A DNA stretch of 64,000 bases from Mycolicibacter arupensis (GTDB lineage Bacteria; Actinomycetota; Actinomycetes; Mycobacteriales; Mycobacteriaceae): NCBI RefSeq assembly GCF_002086515.1, contig NZ_MVHH01000003.1, forward strand, positions 62,001-126,000, read 5' to 3'. The notes beneath the pieces were generated by a model. That model was given only the letters and a program-made list of their open reading frames with translations, did not search any database and was not told where the DNA came from. Position numbers and translations under genes: made by a program. This document shows, piece by piece, positions 51,715 through 62,856 of this stretch; position 1 is the first letter of the stretch, and each line of letters opens with the position of its first letter.

Positions 51715-54531
51715 GTGGGATTCGCCCCCGGCAACCTGGTGACCGCGCGCGGCCGCGAATGGGTGGTACTGCCCGAGAGCACCGACGATTTCCTAGTGCT
51801 GCGCCCGATCGGCGGCATCGATGATGATATTGCAGGCGTCCTGGTCAGCGAGGGGGTCAGCCCCGCCATCTTCCCCCCGCCGGCGGCTGATGACCTGGGC
51901 GATCATCTGAGCGCCTCCCTGCTGCGCAGCGCGCTACGGATCGGATTCCGTTCCACTGCAGGACCATTCCGAAGCCTGGCATCGATCGCGGTGGAGCCAC
52001 GCGCCTACCAACTGGTTCCGTTGATGATGGCGCTGCGCCAGAATGTGGTGCGGCTGCTGATCGCCGACGACGTCGGTATCGGCAAGACCATCGAAGCCGG
52101 CCTGGTGGCCACCGAGCTGCTCAAGGCCGGCGACGCCCGGGGACTGGCAGTGCTCTGCGGCCCGGCACTGGCTGAACAATGGCAATCCGAGCTGCGCAGC
52201 AAGTTCGGGCTGGAATCCGAACTAGTTCGGCCCTCCACAGTGCGGCGGCTGGAACGCGGACGAATCGGGGCCGAGTCGATCTTCGAGCGCTACCCGGTCA
52301 CGGTGGTGTCCACCGACTTCATTAAGAGCGCCCGCCGGCGCTACGAATTCCTGCGCACCTGCCCGGATCTGGTGATTGTCGACGAGGTACACACCTGTGT
52401 GGCCGACTCCACCAGTACCGGGACCGGCCGCACCCAACGCTACGAGCTGCTGCGTGAGCTGGCCGCCGACACCTCCCGGCACATTGTTTTGGCCAGCGCC
52501 ACCCCGCACAGTGGCAAAGAGGAAACCTTCCGCAACCTACTGGGTCTTCTCGACCCCGACCTAGCGACCGTTGACCTGGAACAACGCAAGGGCCGAGAAC
52601 TGCTGGCCAAACACTTCGTGCAACGCCGTCGCGCTGACATCCGCCGCTACCTTGATGAAGACACCCCATTCCCCAAGGACAGGCTCTCTACCGAGGTGCC
52701 CTACACGCTCAGCCGTGAATATGAGGCGCTGTTCACCAAGGTGCTTGACTACGCCCGCGAAACTGTCCGCACCGAAGACGGCGGGCTGGCCCGACGGGTC
52801 AACTGGTGGTCGGCGCTGGCGCTGCTGCGAGCTTTGGCATCCTCCCCGCGAGCCGCGGCGCAAACGCTGCGCACGCGTGCCGCCGCAGCGGCGGCCGCAT
52901 CACCGGAGGAAGCCGACGCTATCGGCCGGGCCGTCGTACTCGACCAATCCGAGGACGAGGTGATCGAAGCCGCCGACACCACCCCCGGTGCCGATATTGA
53001 CGCCGCTAGTAATAACGTGAAAGCGCGACGGCTGTGCGGCTTCCTCACTGACGTACAGAAGCTGGAAGGCAAACCTGATAAGAAGATCGCCGCTGCGGTC
53101 AAAATCGTCCAGGAACTACTGGAGCTGGGCTGCGACCCGATTGTGTTCTGCCGCTTCATCGACACCGCCGATTACGTGGCTGAACAGCTCACCGCCGCCT
53201 TGGGTAGAGGCGTGACGGTGCGGGCGGTCACCGGAACCCTGCCACCGGATGAGCGGATCGCCCGCATCGGTGAGCTGGCTGCCATCGAAGGCCGACACGT
53301 ACTGGTGGCTACCGACTGCCTTTCGGAGGGGGTGAACCTGCAGGAGAACTTCCAGGCGGTGCTGCACTACGACCTGGCTTGGAACCCCACCCGCCACGAA
53401 CAGCGCGAAGGCCGCGTTGACCGGTTCGGCCAGACCGCCGACACAGTTCGCACCGTGATGCTCTACGGCAGCGACAACCAAATCGACGGCGTCGTACTTG
53501 AGGTGCTGCTGCGTAAACACCAGGCGATCCGCAAAGCTACCGGTGTGTCGGTGCCGGTGCCCGACAACACGGATGCCGTCGTCCAGGCCCTGATGGAAGG
53601 CCTGCTGCTACGCGGCAAGGACGCCGAACAGCTCAGCCTGGATCTCGACGTCCAACAACAACGCGACACCCTCTATGGCCAGTGGGAATCCGCGGCAGAA
53701 CGAGAGAAGATCGCCCAAACCAAATACGCCCAGCACGGCATCAAACCCGAGGAAGTCTCCGCCGAACTACGGGACACCCGCGAAACGCTGGGCACGAACA
53801 CCCAAGTCGCCGACTTCGTCGAGCAGGCCCTGCGTGCACTGCGCTCCACGGTCACGGCCGCCGACACCGGATTCACTGCCACCCTGACACCGCTGCCGCT
53901 CGGCTTGCGCGATTCACTGCCACCGGGCCGCAGCAACCCACTGCGCTTCGCCACCGACCTGCCAGTGCGCCGCGGAGAGGCGGTGCTCAACCGCACCGAC
54001 GCCTCCGTGGAAGCGCTCGCTCACTACGTGCTCGAATCCGCACTGGATGCAAACCTACCTGAAGAACAACGTCCCGCTCGGCGCTGCGCGGTTGTGCGCA
54101 CGAATGCGGTGACCACCCGCACCACGCTGGTGTTGGTGCGCTATCGATTCCACTTTCAACTGCCGTCCCGCACCGGGACCAAACAACTCGTCGCCGAAGA
54201 CGCCGCCACCCTTGCGTTTGAAGGCTCACCGGTTCAGGCGCACTGGCTCGATCCAGAGGCGGTCATCCCGCTGCTAGCAGCTCAACCTTCTGGCAATGTG
54301 CCCGCACCGCAGGCGGAGCAGTTTTTGAGCCGGGCCCTCGACGGGCTGCCCGACATCAATGGACACCTCGCCGAGCACGGTCAGCAGCTGGCAGAACGGT
54401 TGTTGGCGGCGCATCGTCGGGTTCGTCAGGCGTCCGCCGAGGTGGTACGCGGCTTGAAGGTCACAGTTGAACCCGGCGCTGATGTGCTGGGCATTTTCGT
54501 GTTCGTGCCCCCGGTGGGAGGCGGCAAATGA
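51715..54531 (+). CDS. Second SNF2/HepA-like SF2 helicase (DrmD-type candidate)
   Basis: A 938-residue protein, shorter than and divergent from the 41166 helicase. It has Walker A IADDVGIGKT (116-125), Walker B VDEVHT (222-227), SATPHSGKEETF (about 261) and a C-lobe with VLVATDCLSEGVNL and RHEQREGRVDRFGQT (about 561-575). The C-terminal 300 residues have no recognised domain. The GTG at 51715 is chosen: it follows a GAAGGAAGGG site and lies four bases after the previous stop. Longer in-frame starts would overlap the preceding gene. The stop overlaps the methyltransferase ATG by four bases, an arrangement like drmD-drmMI in class 1 DISARM. Confidence 0.85.
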   Translation: MGFAPGNLVTARGREWVVLPESTDDFLVLRPIGGIDDDIAGVLVSEGVSPAIFPPPAADDLGDHLSASLLRSALRIGFRSTAGPFRSLASIAVEPRAYQLVPLMMALRQNVVRLLIADDVGIGKTIEAGLVATELLKAGDARGLAVLCGPALAEQWQSELRSKFGLESELVRPSTVRRLERGRIGAESIFERYPVTVVSTDFIKSARRRYEFLRTCPDLVIVDEVHTCVADSTSTGTGRTQRYELLRELAADTSRHIVLASATPHSGKEETFRNLLGLLDPDLATVDLEQRKGRELLAKHFVQRRRADIRRYLDEDTPFPKDRLSTEVPYTLSREYEALFTKVLDYARETVRTEDGGLARRVNWWSALALLRALASSPRAAAQTLRTRAAAAAAASPEEADAIGRAVVLDQSEDEVIEAADTTPGADIDAASNNVKARRLCGFLTDVQKLEGKPDKKIAAAVKIVQELLELGCDPIVFCRFIDTADYVAEQLTAALGRGVTVRAVTGTLPPDERIARIGELAAIEGRHVLVATDCLSEGVNLQENFQAVLHYDLAWNPTRHEQREGRVDRFGQTADTVRTVMLYGSDNQIDGVVLEVLLRKHQAIRKATGVSVPVPDNTDAVVQALMEGLLLRGKDAEQLSLDLDVQQQRDTLYGQWESAAEREKIAQTKYAQHGIKPEEVSAELRDTRETLGTNTQVADFVEQALRALRSTVTAADTGFTATLTPLPLGLRDSLPPGRSNPLRFATDLPVRRGEAVLNRTDASVEALAHYVLESALDANLPEEQRPARRCAVVRTNAVTTRTTLVLVRYRFHFQLPSRTGTKQLVAEDAATLAFEGSPVQAHWLDPEAVIPLLAAQPSGNVPAPQAEQFLSRALDGLPDINGHLAEHGQQLAERLLAAHRRVRQASAEVVRGLKVTVEPGADVLGIFVFVPPVGGGK

Positions 54532-57500
54532 GCTACAACGCTTCGACATTCGTCGGCGTTCGCATCCAGGGTGGCTTACTGCCCGCCGATCTGCTGGGCC
54601 GGCTGGCTGCCCGCACCGGCGTTGACGGCCTGACTTCCAAGGATTATCACCTGGCTGCGGGGGAATCGGTCTCCGACGCAGCCAACCGGGTGTGGGCGTA
54701 TCTGCGTGGGGCGTGGACCGCCTACCGGGAAGCCCTAGGTGCGCTGCCCGACACCGACGCCGCCACCGCCTTGACCCGGGAAAGATTCCTGATGGTGCTG
54801 CTCGACCAGCTCGGCTACGGTCGGGTGCCCACCACGGGCAAGGGCGGGATCACATTGGGCGAGCATGCCTTCCCGATCTCGCACCTCTGGGGTCCGGTGC
54901 CGATCCACCTGCTGGGCCGGGTGCCGCTGGATACCCGCACCAAGGGCATGGCCGGCGCGGCTGGGGCTTCCCCACAGTCGATGGTGCAAGAACTGCTCAA
55001 CCGCTCCGATGAGCACCTGTGGGCGCTGCTGGCTAACGACACCACGCTGCGACTGCTACGCGACTCCACCTCGCTGGTCGGCTCGGCCTATATCGAATTC
55101 GATCTGGAAGCGATCTTCGACGGCGACCTGTTTTCCGACTTCCAGCTGCTGTACATGCTGTGCCAGCAGTCCCGCCTTGAAGTCCGTGACCCCGAAATCG
55201 GGCCCACCTCCTGCTGGCTGGAGCGGTGGCGCCAAGATGCCCTCGAGACCGGCTCCCGCGCGCTGAATCTGCTGCGCGACGGCGTCGTCGATGCCCTGCT
55301 AACCCTGGGGACCGGATTCCTCACCCACCCAGACAACACGACCTTGCGCGAACAGCTTGCCGACGGCACCCTGACGGTGAGCGACATCCACGAAGCCCTA
55401 CTGCGGGTGGTCTACCGACTGCTGTTCACCTTCGTCGCCGAAGACCGCGGCGCCTTGCTCGACCCGACCGCTGACCCGACCGCCCGGCAGCACTACCTGG
55501 ACTACTTCTCCACCGATAAACTGCGGCGCATCTCCCGGCGTCGCCGCGGCGGCCGCTACAGCGACCGCTGGCAGGCCCTGACTCTGGTGTGGCGCGGCCT
55601 CGGCGACGAAAACGGGCAACCGGAACTCGGATTGCCGGGTATCGGTGGGCTGTATGAGCCGGGGGAACTGGATTTCCTGACCACCTGCGCAGTCACCAAC
55701 GACGCACTGCAATCGGCAGTGCGCTCGCTGTCGCTGGTGCGCGAACCCCGCTCGCAGATCCTGCGGGTGGTCGACTACCGCAACCTCGGCGCCGAAGAGC
55801 TCGGCAGCATCTACGAAGCGCTGCTGGAATTTGTGCCCGCCTGGGACCCGGCCACTAAGACCTACCAGCTAACGGTGTCGGCGGGTAACCAGCGAAAGGA
55901 CACCGGTACGTATTACACCCCGACCTCGCTAGTGGAATCCTTGCTGGACACCGCTCTGGACCCGGTCCTCGACGACGCCCAGAAAGCCGATGACCCCCAA
56001 GAGGCACTGCTGAGCATCACGGTCTGCGACCCGGCATGTGGCAGTGGGCATTTCCTGGTCGGCGCGGCCCGGCGCATCGCCAAACGCCTTGCGCACATCC
56101 GCACCGGTGACCCTGAACCTGCCCCTGAGGCGGTGCGCACCGCGATGCGCGACGTGGTAGGCCGTTGCATCTACGGTGTCGACGTTAACCCGCTGGCCGC
56201 CGAGCTGGCCAAGGTGTCGCTATGGATGGAAACCCTCGACGCCGGCATGCCGCTGGCATTCCTCGACGCACAGATCAAGGTTGGCAACGGCCTGGTCGGC
56301 GCCACCCCGAAACTCCTCAGCGACGGCCTACCCGACGAGGCATTCAAACCGATCGAAGGCGACGACAAGAAGATCGCCGCCACCCTGGCCAAACAGAACA
56401 AAGCCGAACGCAAGGCCCAGGGCAGCTTGTTCGACATCGACATGGCCGCAGCCACCGAGAAACTCGGTGAGCAAGTTCAGCAAGTGGTCTCGGCCCCGGC
56501 GCTGTCGCTGGCCGACGTGCACGTACAGCAAAAGCGCTGGAACAGCTACACACGCTCGGAGGACTATCAGCGCCAACAGCTGGCCGCCGACGCCTGGTGC
56601 GCGGCGTTCGTCTGGACGAAAACCCCTGGCGCACCAACTGCGCCGACGCATCACACCATCGCCGCCCTGCTCGACGGCAACGGTGAACTCAGTGAGGCAT
56701 CACAGGCTGAAGTGCAGCGGCTGACTGCCGAATACCGATTCTTCCACTGGCATCTGGAGTTCCCACACCTGTTTTCAGTGACGGCCGAGGCCGGAGACTC
56801 GGTGAACCCGGCCACAGGCTGGGCCGGTGGGTTCTCGGTGGTTATCGCAAACCCACCCTGGGAGCACATCGAACTCAAGGAGCAAGAGTTCTTCGAGGCG
56901 CGAGATCCGGACGTCGCCAAGGCGGCTGGCGCTAAGCGCAAGAAACTGATCGCCGAACTCATCGCCACCGACCGGCCACTAGGTCGCGAATACCTCACCG
57001 AGAAGCGTCGCGTGGACGGCATACGGCATTTTGCAGCGAACTCGGGCCGTTACCCATTGTGTGGGCGGGGCCGCATCAAGACCGATCCGTTGTTCGCGGA
57101 GACCGGGCGCGACCTGCTGGCTGCTGCTGGCCGCTTCGGGATGATCTTGCCCACCGGCATTGCAACCGACGCCACCACCCAATACTTCTTCAAAGACCTC
57201 GTCGTCAACGGGTCGATCGCCAGCCTCTACGACTTCGAAAATGCCAAACCGCTCTTCGAAGGGGTGCATCGCAGCTACAAGTTCTGCCTGCTCACCCTGG
57301 TCGGCCGCGAGGCTCGCGAACCAGAGGCTGACTTCGCGTTCTTCGCCCATGACCCAACAGACCTGCAACGCCCGAACGTGCGTTTCACGCTCAGCCCCGA
57401 GGAGATCACCCTGCTCAACCCGAACACCGGCACCTGTCCGGTGTTCCGCAGCCGCCGCGACGCCGAAATCACCCTCGGCATCTACCGCCGGGTGCCGGTA

Positions 57501-58493
57501 CTCATACGCGAAGGCGATCCCGACGGAAACCCTTGGGGGATCAATTTCATGCAAGGTCTTTTCAATGTGACCAGCGATTCGGGGCTGTTTCACAGCCGCG
57601 AGGAGTTGGAGGGTGACGGGTGGGTGCTGCGCGGAAACGTGTTCGAGCGGGGCAAGGAGCGGATGCTGCCGTTGTATGAGGGGAAGATGATCCACCATTA
57701 CGACCACCGCTGGGCCACCTACGAGCGTGACGGTACCGTCCGTGACGTCACGCTGGCAGAGAAACAAGACCCGAATTTCGTTGGCATGACGAGGTATTGG
57801 GTGGACGAGCGGGAAGTTGATGCCAAGCTCAAGGAGCGCTGGGATCGTGAATGGTTGCTGGGTTGGCGCGACATCTGCCGGAGCACTGACGAGCGGACAT
57901 GTATCGGAACCATCAATGGGAAGAACGCATCGCCCGAGGGCGGAACACTGCTTACGTTCTGTGACCCGCCCGAAGCGGCCCCTTTATTGTTGGCGGACTG
58001 GAACAGCTTCGTGTTCGATTTCGTAGCCCGCCAGAAAGTCGGTGGCACACACCTCAAGTTCTTTACAATGCGTCAGCTTCCCATGCCTGCATCTGAAACA
58101 TTGGGCCGAAAGGTGCCGTGGGCAGGGTGCCGCTGGTCAGATTGGGTAATAGGACGAGTCCTTGAGTTGGTCCTCGACAACACGGAGATGACTAATCTTG
58201 CTACCGATTTTGACGCCAGTTTGGCATCGTCTCCGTGGAAGGTTGAGACGCGCGCGCTCTGTCGTGCCGAACTAGACGCCGCATTCTTTCACCTCTATGG
58301 CATCGAACGGGACGATGTCGACTACATCATGGAGACGTTCCCGATCGTCAAACGCAAGGACATCGCCGAGCACGGCGACTACCGCACCAAGAAGCTGATT
58401 CTGGAGGTCTACGACGCGATGGCAGAGGCCGAACGCACAGGGGTGTCGTACATCTCGCCGCTGGGAGACACCGTGAAGAAGGGGGCCGAGTAG
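54528..58493 (+). CDS. Large N6-adenine DNA methyltransferase (Eco57I/DrmMI/PglX-type)
   Basis: A 1321-residue protein. The N-terminal half (about 1-440) has no assigned domain. The segment [19 protein letters not shown] (about 458-476) leads into the SAM motif [18 protein letters not shown] (about 498-515). The catalytic motif [13 protein letters not shown] is at about 770-782. The C-terminal 500 residues resemble target-recognition regions of Type IIL/BREX-type enzymes. It should modify adenine at a specific site and so mark self DNA. Coupled by ATGA to the second SNF2 helicase and by three bases to mcrB. No separate nuclease motif is seen in it. Confidence 0.88.
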   Translation: MSYNASTFVGVRIQGGLLPADLLGRLAARTGVDGLTSKDYHLAAGESVSDAANRVWAYLRGAWTAYREALGALPDTDAATALTRERFLMVLLDQLGYGRVPTTGKGGITLGEHAFPISHLWGPVPIHLLGRVPLDTRTKGMAGAAGASPQSMVQELLNRSDEHLWALLANDTTLRLLRDSTSLVGSAYIEFDLEAIFDGDLFSDFQLLYMLCQQSRLEVRDPEIGPTSCWLERWRQDALETGSRALNLLRDGVVDALLTLGTGFLTHPDNTTLREQLADGTLTVSDIHEALLRVVYRLLFTFVAEDRGALLDPTADPTARQHYLDYFSTDKLRRISRRRRGGRYSDRWQALTLVWRGLGDENGQPELGLPGIGGLYEPGELDFLTTCAVTNDALQSAVRSLSLVREPRSQILRVVDYRNLGAEELGSIYEALLEFVPAWDPATKTYQLTVSAGNQRKDTGTYYTPTSLVESLLDTALDPVLDDAQKADDPQEALLSITVCDPACGSGHFLVGAARRIAKRLAHIRTGDPEPAPEAVRTAMRDVVGRCIYGVDVNPLAAELAKVSLWMETLDAGMPLAFLDAQIKVGNGLVGATPKLLSDGLPDEAFKPIEGDDKKIAATLAKQNKAERKAQGSLFDIDMAAATEKLGEQVQQVVSAPALSLADVHVQQKRWNSYTRSEDYQRQQLAADAWCAAFVWTKTPGAPTAPTHHTIAALLDGNGELSEASQAEVQRLTAEYRFFHWHLEFPHLFSVTAEAGDSVNPATGWAGGFSVVIANPPWEHIELKEQEFFEARDPDVAKAAGAKRKKLIAELIATDRPLGREYLTEKRRVDGIRHFAANSGRYPLCGRGRIKTDPLFAETGRDLLAAAGRFGMILPTGIATDATTQYFFKDLVVNGSIASLYDFENAKPLFEGVHRSYKFCLLTLVGREAREPEADFAFFAHDPTDLQRPNVRFTLSPEEITLLNPNTGTCPVFRSRRDAEITLGIYRRVPVLIREGDPDGNPWGINFMQGLFNVTSDSGLFHSREELEGDGWVLRGNVFERGKERMLPLYEGKMIHHYDHRWATYERDGTVRDVTLAEKQDPNFVGMTRYWVDEREVDAKLKERWDREWLLGWRDICRSTDERTCIGTINGKNASPEGGTLLTFCDPPEAAPLLLADWNSFVFDFVARQKVGGTHLKFFTMRQLPMPASETLGRKVPWAGCRWSDWVIGRVLELVLDNTEMTNLATDFDASLASSPWKVETRALCRAELDAAFFHLYGIERDDVDYIMETFPIVKRKDIAEHGDYRTKKLILEVYDAMAEAERTGVSYISPLGDTVKKGAE

Positions 58494-58496
58494 GCG

Positions 58497-60743
58497 ATGA
58501 CTGAGCAGCTCGCGACGAACCGATGGGCGGCTGCCACCGCACTGGAGGAGGTCGGACGGCGAATCATCGACTTCGGGTTCGGCAAAGACGACTCGCTGCT
58601 CACACCGGGTCGGCCGATCTGGACCGCAGCGAATCTCGACGAGCTGACCCGCTTCTATGTCGATAGGCCGGATGCCGGCTCGGGAGGGTTCTTCGAGAAG
58701 CTGAAGCTGCAACTCGCCGATGCCTCACCGGATGCGGTGCAGCTATTCGCCGAGCTGTTGATCCTCAACACGCTGCCGCTCACCAACGTCAGCGGAGCAT
58801 TGAAGGTCAAGCAGATCCGCAACGTCCTCGATATGAGCCCGGCTCCGGTTGCGATACCGGCAGACGTCGCAGCCGTGCTGGAGGCGCCGGGGGTGTTCAA
58901 CGGCGGGCAGGCCTTCACCAGCCACCGGTGGGCGCAACTGGTCTACCTCATCGAGGTTGCCCGATACTTCAAATCGCTGCCCGAACAGCGCCTGGTCGAC
59001 GCACTCGATGACCCGCTGGCCTTCCGCGAAGAAGTCGGCGCGGTGCAGACCGGCCAGGCCGCTCAGAAGCAGTCGCTTCTGTACGTGGCGTTCCCGAAGT
59101 TTTTCCTGCCGATCGTCAGCGCCGAGCACCGCCAACTTTTACGTGATCGGCTGGCCGACAAGTATCTCGATCACCGGACCGGCGATCGAGACGCTGATAT
59201 CGCCGCAATCTACGCCGCGGTCACCGACGCCGAGGGCGGCTACATCGACCTGTACGACGAGCCCTATGTGTACTGGTGGTTCAAGACACCTCCGCCGCCG
59301 GTGCGACGCGCCTGGAAAGTCCACGGCGCTGGCGTCAAAGGCCAAGATATGGTGCCGATCTGGCGCCACAAGAGCGCGGTCTCGCTGGCCGCCAGCCGGT
59401 TGCGCACCGTTGCCGCTGGCATCGGCCGCGACGAACTCAAAGCGGTCGTCGACGAGGATTACGACTCCTCGGGCTACGCTCAGCGCCAGGAGAAGCTCGA
59501 CGAGTTCGGGGCGTTCCTTAACCGCATGCATCCCCAGGACGTCGTCGTCACCGTCAGCCAGGGCCGGGTGTATTTCGGGGTCATCACCGGGGATGCCGAG
59601 TACGTCGGCAGCAGCGACGGACGCTCCAACCTGCGTCGGCCGGTCAAGTGGTACGACAACTCGCTGCCGCTGGCCGAGCTGCCCGATGAGGTCGCCGCCC
59701 GACTGGGTGCCCAGGGCGAGGTGCTCGATCTGAGCCAGCACCTCGACACCCTGGTCGCGTTGGCCGAGCGACGCCAGCCCCCGGCCGGCACGACCGCGAT
59801 GCATCTGCCGGACGCCACCGCCGAACTGGCCGAACGACTTTACGTGCCCCGGCGGTGGCTGCAGGAATGTGTTGAGCTGTTGCGTGACCGCCCGCAGCTG
59901 ATCTTCTACGGCCCACCGGGCACCGGTAAGACCTACATCGCCCAGGAACTTGCCCGCCACCTGGCTACCGAGCCCAACGTCAAGATCGTCCAGTTCCACC
60001 CCGCTTACTCCTACGAGGATTTTTTTGAGGGCTACCGGCCCACAGGTCAGAGCGGCGGGCAGGTCGGGTTCTCGCTCAAACCCGGGCCGCTGCGGTCCCT
60101 GGTGGACCGGGCCAACGAGAACCCGACCGCGGTCTACGTTTTGATCATCGACGAGATCAACCGCGGCAACCTCGCCAAGATCTTCGGCGAGCTGTACTTC
60201 TTGCTCGAATACCGCGACAAGACCATCGACCTGCTGTACTCCTCAGAAGACACCGAACCGTTCACACTCCCGAAGAACATCATCATCCTCGGCACGATGA
60301 ACACCGCCGACCGCTCCATCGCATTGGTCGACGCCGCGATGCGGCGCCGGTTCGCATTCCTGGCGCTGCACCCCGCGGAGGAACCCACCAACGGCATTCT
60401 GCGCAAATGGCTGGCAGACAACGGCCGCCCGAGCGAAGTCGCTGATCTGCTCGACGAACTCAATGCCCGCATCGATGACGCGGACTTTAAGATCGGGCCG
60501 TCGTACTTCATGCGGCGGGCGATCTATGACGGTGACGAACGCGGGCTGGAGCGGGTGTGGCGCACCGCCATCCTGCCGCTGCTCGAAGAGCACCACTACG
60601 GCGACCGCGCGGTGGATGTGATGGCACGGTATGGATTGTCGGCGATCGAAAAGGCGGTGCAGGCCAGAGTCGACGTCGCCTACCCGCCTGCAGTCTCGAC
60701 TGTGGAACACGATGACACCATCGCCGCCGCTGACGCTGACTGA
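58497..60743 (+). CDS. mcrB: McrB-type AAA+ GTPase with EVE-like segment
   Basis: A 748-residue protein. Residues about 1-330 form a long N-terminal region found in many McrB relatives. Residues about 345-395 ([19 protein letters not shown], then RRPVKWYD) look like an EVE/PUA-type modified-base reader. The AAA+ core has Walker [14 protein letters not shown] (about 468-480), [16 protein letters not shown], Walker [12 protein letters not shown] and the McrB signature GTMNTADRS (about 599-607). McrB recognises modified DNA and powers McrC cleavage. It starts three bases after the methyltransferase stop. Confidence 0.92.
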   Translation: MTEQLATNRWAAATALEEVGRRIIDFGFGKDDSLLTPGRPIWTAANLDELTRFYVDRPDAGSGGFFEKLKLQLADASPDAVQLFAELLILNTLPLTNVSGALKVKQIRNVLDMSPAPVAIPADVAAVLEAPGVFNGGQAFTSHRWAQLVYLIEVARYFKSLPEQRLVDALDDPLAFREEVGAVQTGQAAQKQSLLYVAFPKFFLPIVSAEHRQLLRDRLADKYLDHRTGDRDADIAAIYAAVTDAEGGYIDLYDEPYVYWWFKTPPPPVRRAWKVHGAGVKGQDMVPIWRHKSAVSLAASRLRTVAAGIGRDELKAVVDEDYDSSGYAQRQEKLDEFGAFLNRMHPQDVVVTVSQGRVYFGVITGDAEYVGSSDGRSNLRRPVKWYDNSLPLAELPDEVAARLGAQGEVLDLSQHLDTLVALAERRQPPAGTTAMHLPDATAELAERLYVPRRWLQECVELLRDRPQLIFYGPPGTGKTYIAQELARHLATEPNVKIVQFHPAYSYEDFFEGYRPTGQSGGQVGFSLKPGPLRSLVDRANENPTAVYVLIIDEINRGNLAKIFGELYFLLEYRDKTIDLLYSSEDTEPFTLPKNIIILGTMNTADRSIALVDAAMRRRFAFLALHPAEEPTNGILRKWLADNGRPSEVADLLDELNARIDDADFKIGPSYFMRRAIYDGDERGLERVWRTAILPLLEEHHYGDRAVDVMARYGLSAIEKAVQARVDVAYPPAVSTVEHDDTIAAADAD

Positions 60744-61914
60744 AGGCGGCGACTCGCAGGTCGTCGAGCTAACCGGTGGTGACTACCGGGTGCTGCAGCG
60801 GCTCGGTCTGGTCACGGTGACCCCGACACTCGACCCGGGCAGCTACGAGATCGCCGCCGGTCGCAAGGTTGGGGCGGTCACGGTGGGGGAGCGTCAGTTC
60901 ATCGTCCGCCCCAAGATCACCGACTTGAACCGGCTGCTGTTCTTGATCGGGTACGCCAAAGACCAGCGGCTCTGGCGCGATGATCAGGTCGACCTCATCG
61001 GTGCCGACGACTTGCTGCCCGGCATCGCCGAAGCCTTCAGTCGGCTTGCCTCGCACGCCGTCGACCAGGGAGTTCTGCAGGGCTACCGCACGGTTCGTGA
61101 GGCGCTGCCTGTACTGCGCGGCAGAATGCTCGCAGGCGAGCAGATGACCCGACTCTATGGGCTGCCGGTGCCGGTCGCGGTCGAGTACGACGACTTCACC
61201 GTCGACATCGCCGAAAACCAGCTGCTGCTGGCCGCCACACTGCGGCTACTGACCGTGCCACGGATCAGCGAGACGGCAAGAAGGCGGCTGCAGCGGCTGC
61301 GTCAAAGCCTTGCCGACGTGTCGATCTTGTCGCGTGGCGCTGCTCTGCCGTGCTGGCAACCGAGCCGGCTGAACACCCGTTACCACTCGGCGCTGCGTCT
61401 GGCCCAGATTGTCCTTGCGGCAGAGTCTTTCGAGCATCATGTTGGTGAGCTGCGGGTGTCCGGCTACATGTTCGACATGTGGCGGGTGTTCGAGGACTTC
61501 GTCACCGTCGCGTTCAGTGAGGCACTGGAGGCATCCGGGTGGCGATGCGAACCGCAGGCGGTGTTGCACCTTGACGATGCGCGCCAGGTTCCGATGCGCC
61601 CCGATCTGCTGTGCCATGCACAGGGGGTGCCGGTGTCGGTCGTCGACGCCAAGTACAAGGCTGAGCGGTACGACGGGTTCCCGAACGCCGACCTCTATCA
61701 AATGCTCGCCTACTGTACCGCTCTTGGGTTAGACGAAGGACACCTAATCTATGCTAAGGGCAATGAACCGGTCAGCGTGCACACAGTGCGGCGGTCCGGC
61801 ATCGTGATCCACTGCCACGCACTTGATTTGGCGTTGCAGCCCGCTGACCTACTGAAGCAGATTCACGGATTGGCCGTCCAGATTTCGTCGACCACGGTCG
61901 AAATAGGAGTGTAG
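60712..61914 (+). CDS. mcrC: McrC endonuclease subunit
   Basis: A 400-residue protein. The N-terminal region (RVLQRLGLVTVTP, FIVRPKI) is the McrB-binding part of the family. The middle has VEYDDFTVDIAENQLLLAA. The nuclease core is PD-(D/E)XK with Asp in MRPDLLCHAQ (about 296) and VVDAKYK (about 307-313), followed by a Gln/Tyr helix (LYQMLAYCTALG). It would cut DNA once activated by McrB translocation. The ATG at 60712 lies inside the end of mcrB (32-bp overlap) and precedes the conserved start; longer in-frame starts look non-coding. Confidence 0.92.
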   Translation: MTPSPPLTLTEGGDSQVVELTGGDYRVLQRLGLVTVTPTLDPGSYEIAAGRKVGAVTVGERQFIVRPKITDLNRLLFLIGYAKDQRLWRDDQVDLIGADDLLPGIAEAFSRLASHAVDQGVLQGYRTVREALPVLRGRMLAGEQMTRLYGLPVPVAVEYDDFTVDIAENQLLLAATLRLLTVPRISETARRRLQRLRQSLADVSILSRGAALPCWQPSRLNTRYHSALRLAQIVLAAESFEHHVGELRVSGYMFDMWRVFEDFVTVAFSEALEASGWRCEPQAVLHLDDARQVPMRPDLLCHAQGVPVSVVDAKYKAERYDGFPNADLYQMLAYCTALGLDEGHLIYAKGNEPVSVHTVRRSGIVIHCHALDLALQPADLLKQIHGLAVQISSTTVEIGV

Positions 61915-62630
61915 TGACCGAGCCGACGACGTTTCGCCTCGACACACTCGACCTTGCATCGGTATTCGGCTGGGATTTGGACCATCTTTCTACTCTCGAC
62001 GAGTTCAGCAAAGGCGGCATCACGATTCTGGTGCAGTACTCATCCGAAGACGCGATCACCAGCCTCACGCGAACTCGACCGAAACGCGCCGACGAAGCCT
62101 TCTCGGCAGTTTCACCGGGGAACAACGAGCGGCTTCGGTTGTGGTTGACGGGCCAAGCACTGGCGCCCGCTACTTCGGGCACCGGACTCTTCCAGGGGCT
62201 GAAGATCCTATTCGACCCTCGGGACACTGATGCCTGGGCGCCGCAGGAATTCCTCGATGCTGTCGAAGGCCAATCCGACAGCGCCTTCCTACACAGGGTT
62301 CTGGAGAGGCTGCAGGAGAACAGCCGGCTTCCGGCGATGGGCGATTACTGCCACCTGTTCTTCGGTCAGCGCCCCCTCGGCGGAATGTTTGTTTACCCGT
62401 TCATGCGCAGGTTCCCGCCGTACAAGTTCAAAGTCAAAGCTGGGCAGCTGCAGATTGCTGGCTGTTGGAAAAGCAACTTTAAGGTCACCGGGCATCCTGG
62501 TTTTGCGGAGCTGGCTTCGATGTTGGGACTTGACCACACCGGTTCTGCGCCTTGGAGTCCGGTCTCAGGACTTGACCCCGACGAGCTGTGGGAGGTAGGC
62601 GAAAGAGTCTCCCGCGCGATCAACGCTTGA
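61914..62630 (+). CDS. Unknown protein co-translated with McrC
   Basis: A 238-residue soluble protein of no recognised family. It has an acidic N-terminal half (FGWDLDHLSTLDEFSKGG), a central DYCHLFFGQRPLGG, and a C-terminal half with several aromatics (RRFPPYKFKV, AGCWKSNFKV). No nuclease, helicase or membrane motif is seen. The GTG shares its first base with the last base of the mcrC stop (TAGTG), so it is produced with McrC and is likely a functional part or inhibitor of that module. This is inferred from coupling only. Confidence 0.75.
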   Translation: MTEPTTFRLDTLDLASVFGWDLDHLSTLDEFSKGGITILVQYSSEDAITSLTRTRPKRADEAFSAVSPGNNERLRLWLTGQALAPATSGTGLFQGLKILFDPRDTDAWAPQEFLDAVEGQSDSAFLHRVLERLQENSRLPAMGDYCHLFFGQRPLGGMFVYPFMRRFPPYKFKVKAGQLQIAGCWKSNFKVTGHPGFAELASMLGLDHTGSAPWSPVSGLDPDELWEVGERVSRAINA

Positions 62631-62856
62631 TCAAACCGCGGTCCGAAACCTGTTTCTGCAGGAGCCTAAGCAACGGCAGTTTGCGGTACGCAGCGTCTGT
62701 CCCCGCTCTACGGCGGTACCCAGGGGTGGAGCTGGTGAACCGCCGTATGTTGGTCGCGCCCGCCAATCTGCGTTCGCGTCGCCAGGCGTAGTTCGGCTCG
62801 GGTGGATCATCTGTCGGCGGTGCTGCGAAAACAGTGAGCATGAACTCGGCCAGGCG
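62631..62856. other. Convergent intergenic stretch
   Basis: 226 bp between converging stops. No clear terminator hairpin. A minus-strand frame of 73 codons (62620-62841) exists but is very Arg-rich, without a ribosome-binding site, and is not called. Confidence 0.4.

Noticed and set aside
62620..62841. 73-codon minus-strand frame after the last gene
   Set aside because: Very Arg-rich, no ribosome-binding site, overlaps the end of the preceding converging gene.
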